Below are positions 7,930 to 16,562 of a DNA stretch of 64,000 nt, piece after piece (the first letter of the stretch is position 1; each line of letters begins with the position of its first letter). Position numbers and translations under genes: made by a program. The notes beneath the pieces were generated by a model, which worked only from the letters and a program-made list of their open reading frames with translations, was not told where the DNA came from and made no database searches. The stretch comes from Olleya sp. Hel_I_94 (lineage in GTDB: Bacteria > Bacteroidota > Bacteroidia > Flavobacteriales > Flavobacteriaceae), in contig NZ_VISI01000002.1 of the NCBI RefSeq assembly GCF_007827365.1, positions 129,001 to 193,000 on the forward strand. Direction: 5' to 3'.

Positions 7930-8760
7930 ATGAAAAAAATATTGATTCCAACAGATTTTACTTTAAATAGTTTTCAAACTATAGATTATGTGATAAAACT
8001 ATTTAAAAACGAAACCTGCGACTTTTATTTTTTAAATACTTATTCATACAATGTTAATGGTTTAGATGCCATACAAATGCTTCAAGCAGACGACGATTGG
8101 TTTGATAAGCCTAAACAGAATGCATTAAAGCAATTAGGAAAACTAGTTGAGCGCTACACTTTAAATTGTCCATCATTAAATCATCAGTTTTTTGCAATAT
8201 CTGACTGTTCTGATTTAGTATTAAGCATTCAAAAAAACATTAAACAGTTAAGCATAGATCTGGTTATTTTGACAAGTAAAAAGGAACAAAATTTAGGAAA
8301 AATAACACAAAATATAGTCGAAAAAATTAGATGTTGTCCAGTATTAATAGTGCCTCCACATGCTTCAGCAAGCAATAAGATTAATATAACTATCGCCTCA
8401 GATTTTAAACAGCAAATAAATACGCGTCAAATAGACAAGTTTTTAAATATTTTGGAAAACACCAATTTAGAAATTAGAGTTTTAATCTTAGCAAAACAAA
8501 ATGCTATAAGCGATTGCGCATCTAACAATTTAGAGACTATGCTAGGATATCTAAAAGAAATTTCAGGACATACAGCAACATTACACTACACAGCGTCTTC
8601 TTATAATTTAAAGGCTTATGCGCAATCGCATTTAGATGGTATTATGTGTGTAATTGATAAAAAACCGCATTTATTAAGAAAAATGGGAGTGTTTAAATCA
8701 GACATTTTTTCAACTTTAAAACAACTACATACTAACACAGTGTTAACTGTTCACCAATAA
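7930..8760 (+). CDS. Universal stress protein, tandem UspA domains, degenerate ATP site
   Basis: A 276-residue protein with two Usp-like domains. The first begins MKKILIPTDFTLNSFQTIDYV and ends near IRCCPVLIVPP (residue ~140). The nucleotide motif G-x2-G-x9-G-S/T expected before that strand is missing (LTSKKEQNLGKITQNIVEKI), so this copy probably does not bind ATP. The second domain (145-276) is also degenerate. It is the last sizeable gene of the sigma-54 cluster, 75 bp after the helical pair. Four Usp proteins occur in this window; this one is the most diverged. Confidence 0.85.
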   Translation: MKKILIPTDFTLNSFQTIDYVIKLFKNETCDFYFLNTYSYNVNGLDAIQMLQADDDWFDKPKQNALKQLGKLVERYTLNCPSLNHQFFAISDCSDLVLSIQKNIKQLSIDLVILTSKKEQNLGKITQNIVEKIRCCPVLIVPPHASASNKINITIASDFKQQINTRQIDKFLNILENTNLEIRVLILAKQNAISDCASNNLETMLGYLKEISGHTATLHYTASSYNLKAYAQSHLDGIMCVIDKKPHLLRKMGVFKSDIFSTLKQLHTNTVLTVHQ

Positions 8761-8770
8761 AAATTTTGTT

Positions 8771-8863
8771 ATGAGTAACCGGAAATTTAATGGTCTTATC
8801 ATTGTAATTACAATCATAATTATTACAATATTATCTTTAATGGTACCACCACCAATTATGTAA
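8771..8863 (+). CDS. 30-residue single-span membrane peptide
   Basis: A 30-codon frame begins MSNRKFNGLIIVITIIIITI and ends SLMVPPPIM, starting 10 bp after the Usp stop. A two-basic-residue start followed by ~18 hydrophobic residues makes one membrane span. It has the form of small regulatory membrane peptides, but coding is only suggested by position and composition. Confidence 0.4.
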   Translation: MSNRKFNGLIIVITIIIITILSLMVPPPIM

Positions 8864-8944
8864 AAGTAATTTTAATAGCACATAAGCAATAGTATAGTTT
8901 AATTACGTTGTATAATTTAACCATACAAAGTTGTATATTGCTTA

Positions 8945-11776
8945 ATGCTTAAATTTAATCCTAATAATTGGTGTGACTTTAGTAAACCCCTAGTTTTACT
9001 AAGTTTGTTAATGTTGTTTACAAAATCTGTAGCACAAGATTTACCTCCAATACAATATTTTTCTCCCAAACAATACAATGCCGAAAATCAAAATTGGGAA
9101 ATTTCCCAATGTAAGAGCAAACATATTTATGTCGCAAATTCTAAAGGATTATTAGAGTTTAATGGTTCAGAATGGATTTTATATCCATCACCAAATCAAA
9201 CCATTATAAGATCTGTTAATGTTGTTAGTGATAGGGTTTATACAGGTAGTTATATGGAGTTTGGTTATTGGACCAGAACAGATGTTGGCGATTTAAAATA
9301 CACCTCACTTTCTAAAAAAATTAGTAGCACTTTATTGGAGGACGAGCAATTTTGGAAAATAACTCATTTAGATGATTGGATACTGTTTCAATCGCTTAGT
9401 CGCATTTATATTTATAACACAAAAACCGATCAATTTAAAATTACAGAATCTAAAGCTGGTATAATCAAGATGTTTAAGGTTGATAATAGCATTTATTATC
9501 AGGATAGAATAGAAGGATTATTAAAATTAGAAAATGGACAACCTAAAGCTATATTACAATCTAATTATTTTAAAAATAAGATAATAGCTGGTGTTTATAC
9601 ATTAAAAAACAACTTGCTTGTTGTTACTCAAAATCATGGGATTGTAACAATAAAAAATAATGTAGTACAAGACTGGAATGCTAATTTAAACTCGCAATTA
9701 AAAGAGTATCGCATATATAGTAGCCTGCAATTAAATGACGATAGCTTAATTCTAGGGACTATCTCTAACGGAATTATACAAATTGATGTAAATGGTAATA
9801 TTTTTCAAAAAATTAGCCAAGCCAATGGATTAGGCAACAATACTGTGTTGTCAATATTTCAAGATATAGAAAGTAATATTTGGCTAGCTTTAGACAATGG
9901 TATAAACTGTGTAAATATTAACTCTCCTTTCAGAATATTTAACGATGATCATGGCGTTTTGGGTACTGTTTACACCTCTTTAATTTATGACAACACGTTG
10001 TACTTAGGGACTAATCAAGGATTGTTTTATAAAAAAACAGGTCAAACAGCGTTTAAACCTGTAGTCAATACTAACGGTCAAGTATGGAGTCTTAAAATTA
10101 TTGATAATCAATTGTTTTGCGGTCATAATTCAGGCACATTTATAATTAATAACAATGTAGCAAATCGTATTGCATCAGTAGAAGGTACTTGGGATATTAA
10201 AACAATTAGTGATAATCCAAACTTATTGATACAGGGTAACTATAATGGTCTTAATATTTTAGAAAAAAAAGCAGGTCTTTGGCAATTTAGAAACAAGATT
10301 GAAGGATTTAATAATTCGTCTAGATTTTTTGTGTTTTCTAAAAAGGATGAAATATTAGTAAATCATGAGTATAAAGGTGTTTTTAAAATTAAAATAGATT
10401 CGGATTACACAACTACAACACAAATTTCTAAAATTGAAACTTTAGAAAAAGGCTTGTTTTCTTCATTAACAACTAATAATAACACGTTGTATTATGCAAC
10501 AGATAAAGGTGTTTTTAAAAAGCACTTAGAGGATAATACATTTGTTAAAGACACTGTTTTAAGTAATATTTATAAAACGCAAGGCTATTCTTCAGGTAAA
10601 ATTATTACAGATCAGGCAAATAATGCACTATGGTTAATTACTAAAAAAGGGATTAATTACGTAAGTCCAGGTAAATTAAGCACAACGCCAGATATTTCCT
10701 TCATAGCGTTGCCAAGTTCGCTTAGGGAAGGTTTATCAGGTTACGAAAGCATCTTTAACCTAAAACCTAATTTATATCTATTTGGGACTTCTAAAGGTTA
10801 TATAACTTTAAATCTTTCTAAGATAAAACCTAAAACGTATCAAGTTGAAATTAATACAATAAATAAAACACCGCTTCAAAAGTCGAAACGGTTAATTAGC
10901 TTAAAAGATGAAAATGCTTTTAAAAATAATGAGAATAACATCGAAATTAAATACAGTGTTGCAGAGTATGATAAATATTTAGAAGCAGAATATTCGCATA
11001 AACTAGAAGGTTTGTATGAGGATTGGAGTACATGGAGTACAAATGCAGAAGTATTGTATAAAAACTTACCCTATGGTGAATATACCTTTATTGTTAAGGC
11101 TAGAGTAGGAGGTGTAGAGGTGACTAATCAAGACAGTTTTACATTTACAATAGACAAGCCTTGGTTTTTATCCAACATTATGATAATGGTCTATTGTGTG
11201 ATGGGTTTCATTATTATTCTTTTAATAAATTATTTTTATAAACTGTATTATAGAAAGCAAAAAGAAAAACTAGTCCTAAAATCAAAACGTGAGTTAGAGC
11301 TTAAAGATTTAGAAACTAAACAACAATTAATGGCTTTAAATAATGATAAATTAAGACAAGAAATTGACAATAAAAACCGAGAATTAGCAATTTCTACCAT
11401 GAGCTTGATTAAAAAGAATGAATTTTTAAATACCATCAAAAGCGAGCTAAATGAAAAGGTAGAAAGTACTAATCTAAAATCCGTAATTAGGATTATTGAT
11501 AAAAATATTAATAATAAAGATGACTGGAATTTGTTTGAAGAAGCATTTAATAATGCAGATAAAGACTTTCTGAAAAAGGTAAAAACCAAACATCCAGCCT
11601 TGACATCTAACGATTTAAGATTGTGTGCTTATTTAAGACTAAATTTATCTTCAAAAGAGATTGCTCCTTTACTTAATATATCTCCAAGAAGTGTAGAGGT
11701 CAAACGATATCGTTTGCGTAAAAAGATGGAATTAGAGCATGATGTTAATTTAACAGACTACATCTTAAGTATATAA
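8945..11776 (+). CDS. Propeller/Y_Y_Y membrane regulator with LuxR-type HTH (PUL activator)
   Basis: A 943-residue one-protein sensor. An N-terminal signal segment ends near VAQ (residue 31). A long periplasmic region (to ~735) consists of two-component-regulator propeller repeats (for example NIWLALDNGI, TLYLGTNQGLFY), then a Y_Y_Y domain (YSHKLEGLYEDWSTWS). One membrane span (~738-762), a coiled coil (~770-840) and a C-terminal LuxR/GerE-like helix-turn-helix (~875-930: LTSNDLRLCAYLRLNLSSKEIAPLLNIS in two stretches, then SVEVKRYRLRKK) follow. It lacks kinase and receiver domains, so the glycan signal must pass straight to the DNA-binding tail at the membrane. It lies just upstream of susC in the same direction and most likely activates this locus. 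Confidence 0.88.
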   Translation: MLKFNPNNWCDFSKPLVLLSLLMLFTKSVAQDLPPIQYFSPKQYNAENQNWEISQCKSKHIYVANSKGLLEFNGSEWILYPSPNQTIIRSVNVVSDRVYTGSYMEFGYWTRTDVGDLKYTSLSKKISSTLLEDEQFWKITHLDDWILFQSLSRIYIYNTKTDQFKITESKAGIIKMFKVDNSIYYQDRIEGLLKLENGQPKAILQSNYFKNKIIAGVYTLKNNLLVVTQNHGIVTIKNNVVQDWNANLNSQLKEYRIYSSLQLNDDSLILGTISNGIIQIDVNGNIFQKISQANGLGNNTVLSIFQDIESNIWLALDNGINCVNINSPFRIFNDDHGVLGTVYTSLIYDNTLYLGTNQGLFYKKTGQTAFKPVVNTNGQVWSLKIIDNQLFCGHNSGTFIINNNVANRIASVEGTWDIKTISDNPNLLIQGNYNGLNILEKKAGLWQFRNKIEGFNNSSRFFVFSKKDEILVNHEYKGVFKIKIDSDYTTTTQISKIETLEKGLFSSLTTNNNTLYYATDKGVFKKHLEDNTFVKDTVLSNIYKTQGYSSGKIITDQANNALWLITKKGINYVSPGKLSTTPDISFIALPSSLREGLSGYESIFNLKPNLYLFGTSKGYITLNLSKIKPKTYQVEINTINKTPLQKSKRLISLKDENAFKNNENNIEIKYSVAEYDKYLEAEYSHKLEGLYEDWSTWSTNAEVLYKNLPYGEYTFIVKARVGGVEVTNQDSFTFTIDKPWFLSNIMIMVYCVMGFIIILLINYFYKLYYRKQKEKLVLKSKRELELKDLETKQQLMALNNDKLRQEIDNKNRELAISTMSLIKKNEFLNTIKSELNEKVESTNLKSVIRIIDKNINNKDDWNLFEEAFNNADKDFLKKVKTKHPALTSNDLRLCAYLRLNLSSKEIAPLLNISPRSVEVKRYRLRKKMELEHDVNLTDYILSI

Positions 11777-12007
11777 TAACACTACAATTAGTTAAAACAC
11801 CTATACATTACCTCAACAAATCTAATTTTACTAGTAATAATGTGCTTTCTTTATATAAATGTTAAAATAAGGTTAATGCTTGTTTTTAATGAGATTTAGA
11901 TAATTAAACCAACTTTTTTTTGTGATGTATGTTTTTTGTTGCGGTTAAAATTATCAAATCAGCATTATATCTGCTTAAATTTGATAAAAGCACAAAAACT
12001 TTTAAAC

Positions 12008-15000
12008 ATGAAAAAAACTTTTTTCTCCTTTTTGTTATTCTTAATGACTTTCTCTGCTTTTGCTCAGGAGTATATAATAACAGGAAATGTAACTAGTCAA
12101 CAGGATGGATTACCTATTCCTATGGTTAATATACTAGTTAAAAATACATCTAATGGTGTAACCACAGATTTTGATGGTAATTATACTATTAATAACGTAT
12201 CTAAAAATTCAACTTTAGTTTTTTCCTATATAGGTTATAAAACAAAAGAGGTAGTAGTAACTAATGGTAATCCAGTTAATGTGCAACTAACTGAAGATGT
12301 TGAGGCACTAGAGGAAGTGGTTATTATAGGTTATGGTTCTCAAAAACGTAAAGAAGTAACAGGAGCAGTATCAACGGTTTCTAGTGAAACTATTGAAGCG
12401 CTTAAACCTACACGTATAGAACAAGCCTTACAAGGTCAAGTAGCTGGAGTTAATATTACATCACAATCTGGTGCTCCAGGTAGTGCATCTAATATTAGAA
12501 TTAGAGGTGTATCCACTAATGGTGACAATAGACCACTTATCTTAGTAGATGGTAATGTTATTGAAGATTTAAGTGTTGTAAATCCAGGTGATATAGAAAG
12601 TTATACAGTACTTAAGGATGCTACAGCAGGTATCTATGGTGTAAGAGCTGCCAACGGAGTTATTTTAATTACGACTAAAACTGGTCGCAAAAATAAACCA
12701 ATGACATTTCAGTATGATTCGTATGTTGGTTTTCAACAAACGACTAGAAAAATACCATTACTAAATGCTACAGAGTATGCTTTAATTAAAAACGAAGCTG
12801 CTGCAGCTAGCGGAAGTACTTTACCTTTTCCTGATACATTTGGATTAAATAAAGGAACAGATTGGCAAGACGAGGTGTTTGAAACTGCACCAATATTTAA
12901 TAATGCTATTACTGCAAGTGGTGGTACTGAAAAATCTACCTACTCTTTTGGAGCGTCTTTATTAACTCAAGATGGTATTATAGGAGGTAGTAAAGCTAAT
13001 TTTACGCGTTACACAACACGTGCTAATTATGGATTAGAGATTATTAAAGGTTTAAACTTAAAGGCTAATCTTATATATACTGGGACATTAAGAAAAGCGT
13101 TACCAGAAGGTGGCTTAGGGTCTGTTTTATTTAATGCAGTTAACTTTGCACCAACAGATGCGCCAAGAGACGAAAATGGAGAGTATACTTCTTCTGCTAA
13201 TTATCCAATAGAGGTTGTAAACCCATTAAAGCAAATCGAAAATACATTTAATAGAACAAAAGTTGATAAACTAAGTGGTGTTTTTGGGTTAAACTATAAG
13301 TTTTTAAAAGGCTTTAGTGCAGAAGCTAACTACCAATGGAATTACTCAGAAGTTAGAACAAGAGGTCTTAACCCTATAGTAGAATATGGAAATGGTTCTG
13401 TATTTGATAATACCGAAAATTTACAATTCACAGAAGGCATAAACTTTTTTAGAGATTATACGTTTGATGCTTTTGTTAATTATGAAACATCTTTAAATGA
13501 TGATACTCATAATATTAAAGCAACTTTAGGGACGTCAGTTTTTAAATCAACAGGAGATTATTACTTATCTGTTGGAGACGGTATGCCTGAAAATACAACG
13601 TTCAGTGATGCAGATATTAATGATGCAACTACCATTACAGATCCTTATGCTCAAATAAGTAATCGTTTTTTCGATTCTAGATTATTATCTTATTTTGGAA
13701 GATTGCAATATAACTATAAAGGAAAATACCTATTCTCTGCAGTAGTTAGACGTGATGGTTCGACAGCTTTTGGTCCAGAAAATAAATTCGGAATTTTCCC
13801 TTCAGGTTCAATTGGTTGGGTTGTCTCTGACGAAGACTTTTTATCAAGTAGTAATACCATAGATTTCTTAAAACTTAGAAGCTCTTATGGAGTTTTAGGT
13901 AATGATAGAATTCCTGGTTTTAGATTTGAATCATTATTAGATGGTGAAGGTGTTTACGTTTTAGATGATGCATTAGCACTTGGTACAGCAGTTGGTGCGA
14001 TATCTAATCCAGAAATTAAATGGGAAGAGCAAAAAGCATTTGATATAGGGTTTGAAACAAGATTATTTAACAACAAAGTAGATATTACAGCAGATTATTT
14101 TAAACGTACCACAGAAAATTTATTACTTCCTGTTGAAAGTTCGTTAATATTAGGAGGTGCTGCTCCAGGATCAGGAAATCCTATTGTAAACGCTGGAACG
14201 GTAGAAAATAGTGGGTTAGAGTTTGCGGTATCTTATAAAGATCAATTATCTGATAATTTTAAGTTTAATGTAAGCTATAATATTTCAACTTTAAATAATA
14301 ATGTAGTTGAAGTTAACAATAGCATAGGTTATGAAGTTGGAGGAAGCTTTGGTATTGGTCAAGCAAATCCACCTTCTAGAATGCAAGTAGGACAACCAAT
14401 AGGTGTGTTTTATGGAATGCAAACCAATGGAATTTTTCAAAACCAAGCCGAAGTTGATGCGCATCCATCACAATTAGACTTAGGTGCTAACGCACAACCT
14501 GGAGATATAAGATTTGTGGATGTTAACCAAGATGGAGTTATTGATGCAGATGACAGAACATTTATAGGTAACCCAATTCCGGATGTTACAATGGGTTTAA
14601 ATTTATCATTTGATTATAAAAATTTCGATTTTCAAACCTATTTCTTTGCGTCAGTAGGTAATGATATTGTTAGAAACTATGATAGAAACAGTGCCAAAAC
14701 TAATCTTACGAGTTATGTTTTAGATAGGTGGACTGGTCCAGGAACATCAAACACAGATCCAAGAGTAACAAATAGCGCAACTTCTAATAGTGTATTTTCA
14801 GATTATTTTGTTGAAGACGGTTCATTCATCAGAGCTCAAAATGTACAATTAGGTTATACATTTAATCAAGATAAATTACAAAATATAGGGTTAGATAATA
14901 TCAGGGTTTATGCGTCTGTAAGTAATGCTTTTACATTAACAAAATACAGAGGTTTTGACCCAACGACATCAAATGGAGCTCCAATAGGAGACGGAATTGA

Positions 15001-15058
15001 TAGTGGTTTTTATCCAAACCCAAGAACATTTTTAATCGGAACAAACGTAAAATTTTAA
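12008..15058 (+). CDS. SusC/RagA-type TonB-dependent glycan transporter
   Basis: The reading frame extends up to a TTG at 11936, but the signal peptide MKKTFFSFLLFLMTFSAFAQ starts at ATG 12008, which I take as the start (1016 residues). After the signal come a carboxypeptidase-like domain (ITGNVTSQQDGLPIPMVNI), a plug domain (IRIRGVSTNGDNRPLILVDG, then DIESYTVLKDATAGIYG) and a 22-strand barrel ending in the aromatic-type terminus GTNVKF. It imports oligosaccharides across the outer membrane with TonB energy, capped by the SusD protein encoded three bases downstream. The GH16 and GH3 neighbours indicate beta-1,3-glucan (laminarin) as substrate. Confidence 0.96.
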   Translation: MKKTFFSFLLFLMTFSAFAQEYIITGNVTSQQDGLPIPMVNILVKNTSNGVTTDFDGNYTINNVSKNSTLVFSYIGYKTKEVVVTNGNPVNVQLTEDVEALEEVVIIGYGSQKRKEVTGAVSTVSSETIEALKPTRIEQALQGQVAGVNITSQSGAPGSASNIRIRGVSTNGDNRPLILVDGNVIEDLSVVNPGDIESYTVLKDATAGIYGVRAANGVILITTKTGRKNKPMTFQYDSYVGFQQTTRKIPLLNATEYALIKNEAAAASGSTLPFPDTFGLNKGTDWQDEVFETAPIFNNAITASGGTEKSTYSFGASLLTQDGIIGGSKANFTRYTTRANYGLEIIKGLNLKANLIYTGTLRKALPEGGLGSVLFNAVNFAPTDAPRDENGEYTSSANYPIEVVNPLKQIENTFNRTKVDKLSGVFGLNYKFLKGFSAEANYQWNYSEVRTRGLNPIVEYGNGSVFDNTENLQFTEGINFFRDYTFDAFVNYETSLNDDTHNIKATLGTSVFKSTGDYYLSVGDGMPENTTFSDADINDATTITDPYAQISNRFFDSRLLSYFGRLQYNYKGKYLFSAVVRRDGSTAFGPENKFGIFPSGSIGWVVSDEDFLSSSNTIDFLKLRSSYGVLGNDRIPGFRFESLLDGEGVYVLDDALALGTAVGAISNPEIKWEEQKAFDIGFETRLFNNKVDITADYFKRTTENLLLPVESSLILGGAAPGSGNPIVNAGTVENSGLEFAVSYKDQLSDNFKFNVSYNISTLNNNVVEVNNSIGYEVGGSFGIGQANPPSRMQVGQPIGVFYGMQTNGIFQNQAEVDAHPSQLDLGANAQPGDIRFVDVNQDGVIDADDRTFIGNPIPDVTMGLNLSFDYKNFDFQTYFFASVGNDIVRNYDRNSAKTNLTSYVLDRWTGPGTSNTDPRVTNSATSNSVFSDYFVEDGSFIRAQNVQLGYTFNQDKLQNIGLDNIRVYASVSNAFTLTKYRGFDPTTSNGAPIGDGIDSGFYPNPRTFLIGTNVKF

Positions 15059-15061
15059 ACA

Positions 15062-16528
15062 ATGAAAAAAATAAAATATATAATCGTCTTTTTAGTTTCG
15101 ACTTTTACAGTAATATCGTGTAGTGATGATTTTGTGGATGTCGCTTCTCAAAATGAAAGTTCAGAAAACTACTTTAATTCAGAGCAAGATTACCAAGATG
15201 CTTTAATTGGGGCATACGATTTATTACAATCAACCTATTTAAATGTTATGTTAGGCGAAATCGCTTCAGATAATACTTTAGCTGGAGGTGAAAGTGCTAC
15301 AGATGTGCCAGGAATACAGCAAATTGATGATATGATTCATACTGCTAATAACGAACAGTTACGCTCAATTTGGGGCTGGATGTTTGCAGGTGTTAATCGT
15401 GCGAATTACATCTTAGAATTTCAGGACAAAATAGACTTTAGCGGAAAAGAAAATGTTTTAGCACAAGCTAGATTTTTAAGAGCCTATTACTATTTTGAAT
15501 TAGTAAAATGGTTTGGAGATGTGCCTTTAGTAGTTGATCAACGTTTCTTATTTGGAGATCAATTTGAAGTGGACCGTACACCTAAAGCATTAGTTTACGC
15601 GCAAATTGAATTAGATTTAATGTATGCAGCAGATAATTTACCATATACGCAAACACAATTAGGACGCGTAACTAAAGGAGCTGCTGAAGCATTATTAGGT
15701 AAAGTCTACTTGTATCAAAATAAATTTGGAGCTGCTGCTCTTGTTTTAGAAGACTTAATAAATTTTGGACCTCATGATTTAGTAGCAGATTACACAACCA
15801 TTTTTGAAAACGATAATGAGAATAGTATCGAGTCTGTGTTTGAAGTGCAATATGCAGATTTAGAAGGTGCAGGGTTTGGTTGTCTACAGTGTAGTGAAGG
15901 TAACGTGGCTGTTGGTTTTAACGGAATCCGTAATTATAATGGACCATTGTTTGATTCCGGTTTTAGTTTTAATGTACCAACTCAAGAAGCTGTGGATGCT
16001 TTTGAGAGTGATGATCCAAGAATAGATACTGCAATCTTAGATATTAATGCTTGGGCTACAGCAACAGGTGCAACTTTTGGAACAGGTAATGAGCACACAG
16101 GGTATTATAACAGAAAATATATAGCGCGTCAAGGCGATTCTAATATTGGTGATCAAAACTTGACCAACCCTAATAATTACAGAGCTATTAGGTATGCAGA
16201 CGTCTTATTAATGGCTGCAGAAGCTTTAAATAGAGGATCTATAGCAGATGACAGAGCTCAAAATTATTTAAATCAAGTTAGACAACGCGCATTTGGAGAT
16301 ATGGATCACAACATTACAGCTACAGGTAGTGCCTTAACAGATGCTATTTATCAAGAACGTCGTGTGGAATTAGTAGGTGAAGGACATCGTTTTTTCGATT
16401 TAGTTAGAACAGGTCGTGCAGCTTCAGAAATTGATGGTTTTACGACAGGTAAACATGAGGTTTTTCCTATACCACAAATAGAAATAGAGTTAACAGGTAA
16501 TCGTTGGACACAAAATTCTGGTTATTAA
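15062..16528 (+). CDS. SusD/RagB-type glycan-binding lipoprotein
   Basis: A 488-residue lipoprotein (MKKIKYIIVFLVSTFTVISC, lipid Cys20, followed by acidic SDDF as in surface-exposed flavobacterial lipoproteins). The SusD helical scaffold is shown by the N-terminal ENYFNSEQDYQDALIGAYD, the tetratricopeptide region (AQARFLRAYYYFELVKWFGDVPL in parts) and the C-terminal YRAIRYADVLLMAAEALN and ERRVELVGEGHRFFDLVR motifs. It forms the lid of the SusC barrel at 12008-15058, three bases upstream, and binds the glycan. Laminarin specificity is inferred from neighbours. Confidence 0.96.
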   Translation: MKKIKYIIVFLVSTFTVISCSDDFVDVASQNESSENYFNSEQDYQDALIGAYDLLQSTYLNVMLGEIASDNTLAGGESATDVPGIQQIDDMIHTANNEQLRSIWGWMFAGVNRANYILEFQDKIDFSGKENVLAQARFLRAYYYFELVKWFGDVPLVVDQRFLFGDQFEVDRTPKALVYAQIELDLMYAADNLPYTQTQLGRVTKGAAEALLGKVYLYQNKFGAAALVLEDLINFGPHDLVADYTTIFENDNENSIESVFEVQYADLEGAGFGCLQCSEGNVAVGFNGIRNYNGPLFDSGFSFNVPTQEAVDAFESDDPRIDTAILDINAWATATGATFGTGNEHTGYYNRKYIARQGDSNIGDQNLTNPNNYRAIRYADVLLMAAEALNRGSIADDRAQNYLNQVRQRAFGDMDHNITATGSALTDAIYQERRVELVGEGHRFFDLVRTGRAASEIDGFTTGKHEVFPIPQIEIELTGNRWTQNSGY

Positions 16529-16562
16529 AAAAATAAATATGAAAATTAAAACACAACATAGC

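Noticed and set aside
11248..11589. Long minus-strand frame inside the propeller regulator gene (also others such as 28067-28447, 62649-63038, 63223-63549)
   Set aside because: These mirror strongly coding plus-strand genes, have no recognisable motif, and lack promoter or spacing logic.
11936..12007. TTG start upstream of the susC-like gene
   Set aside because: The 24 extra residues precede a complete signal peptide that starts at ATG 12008.
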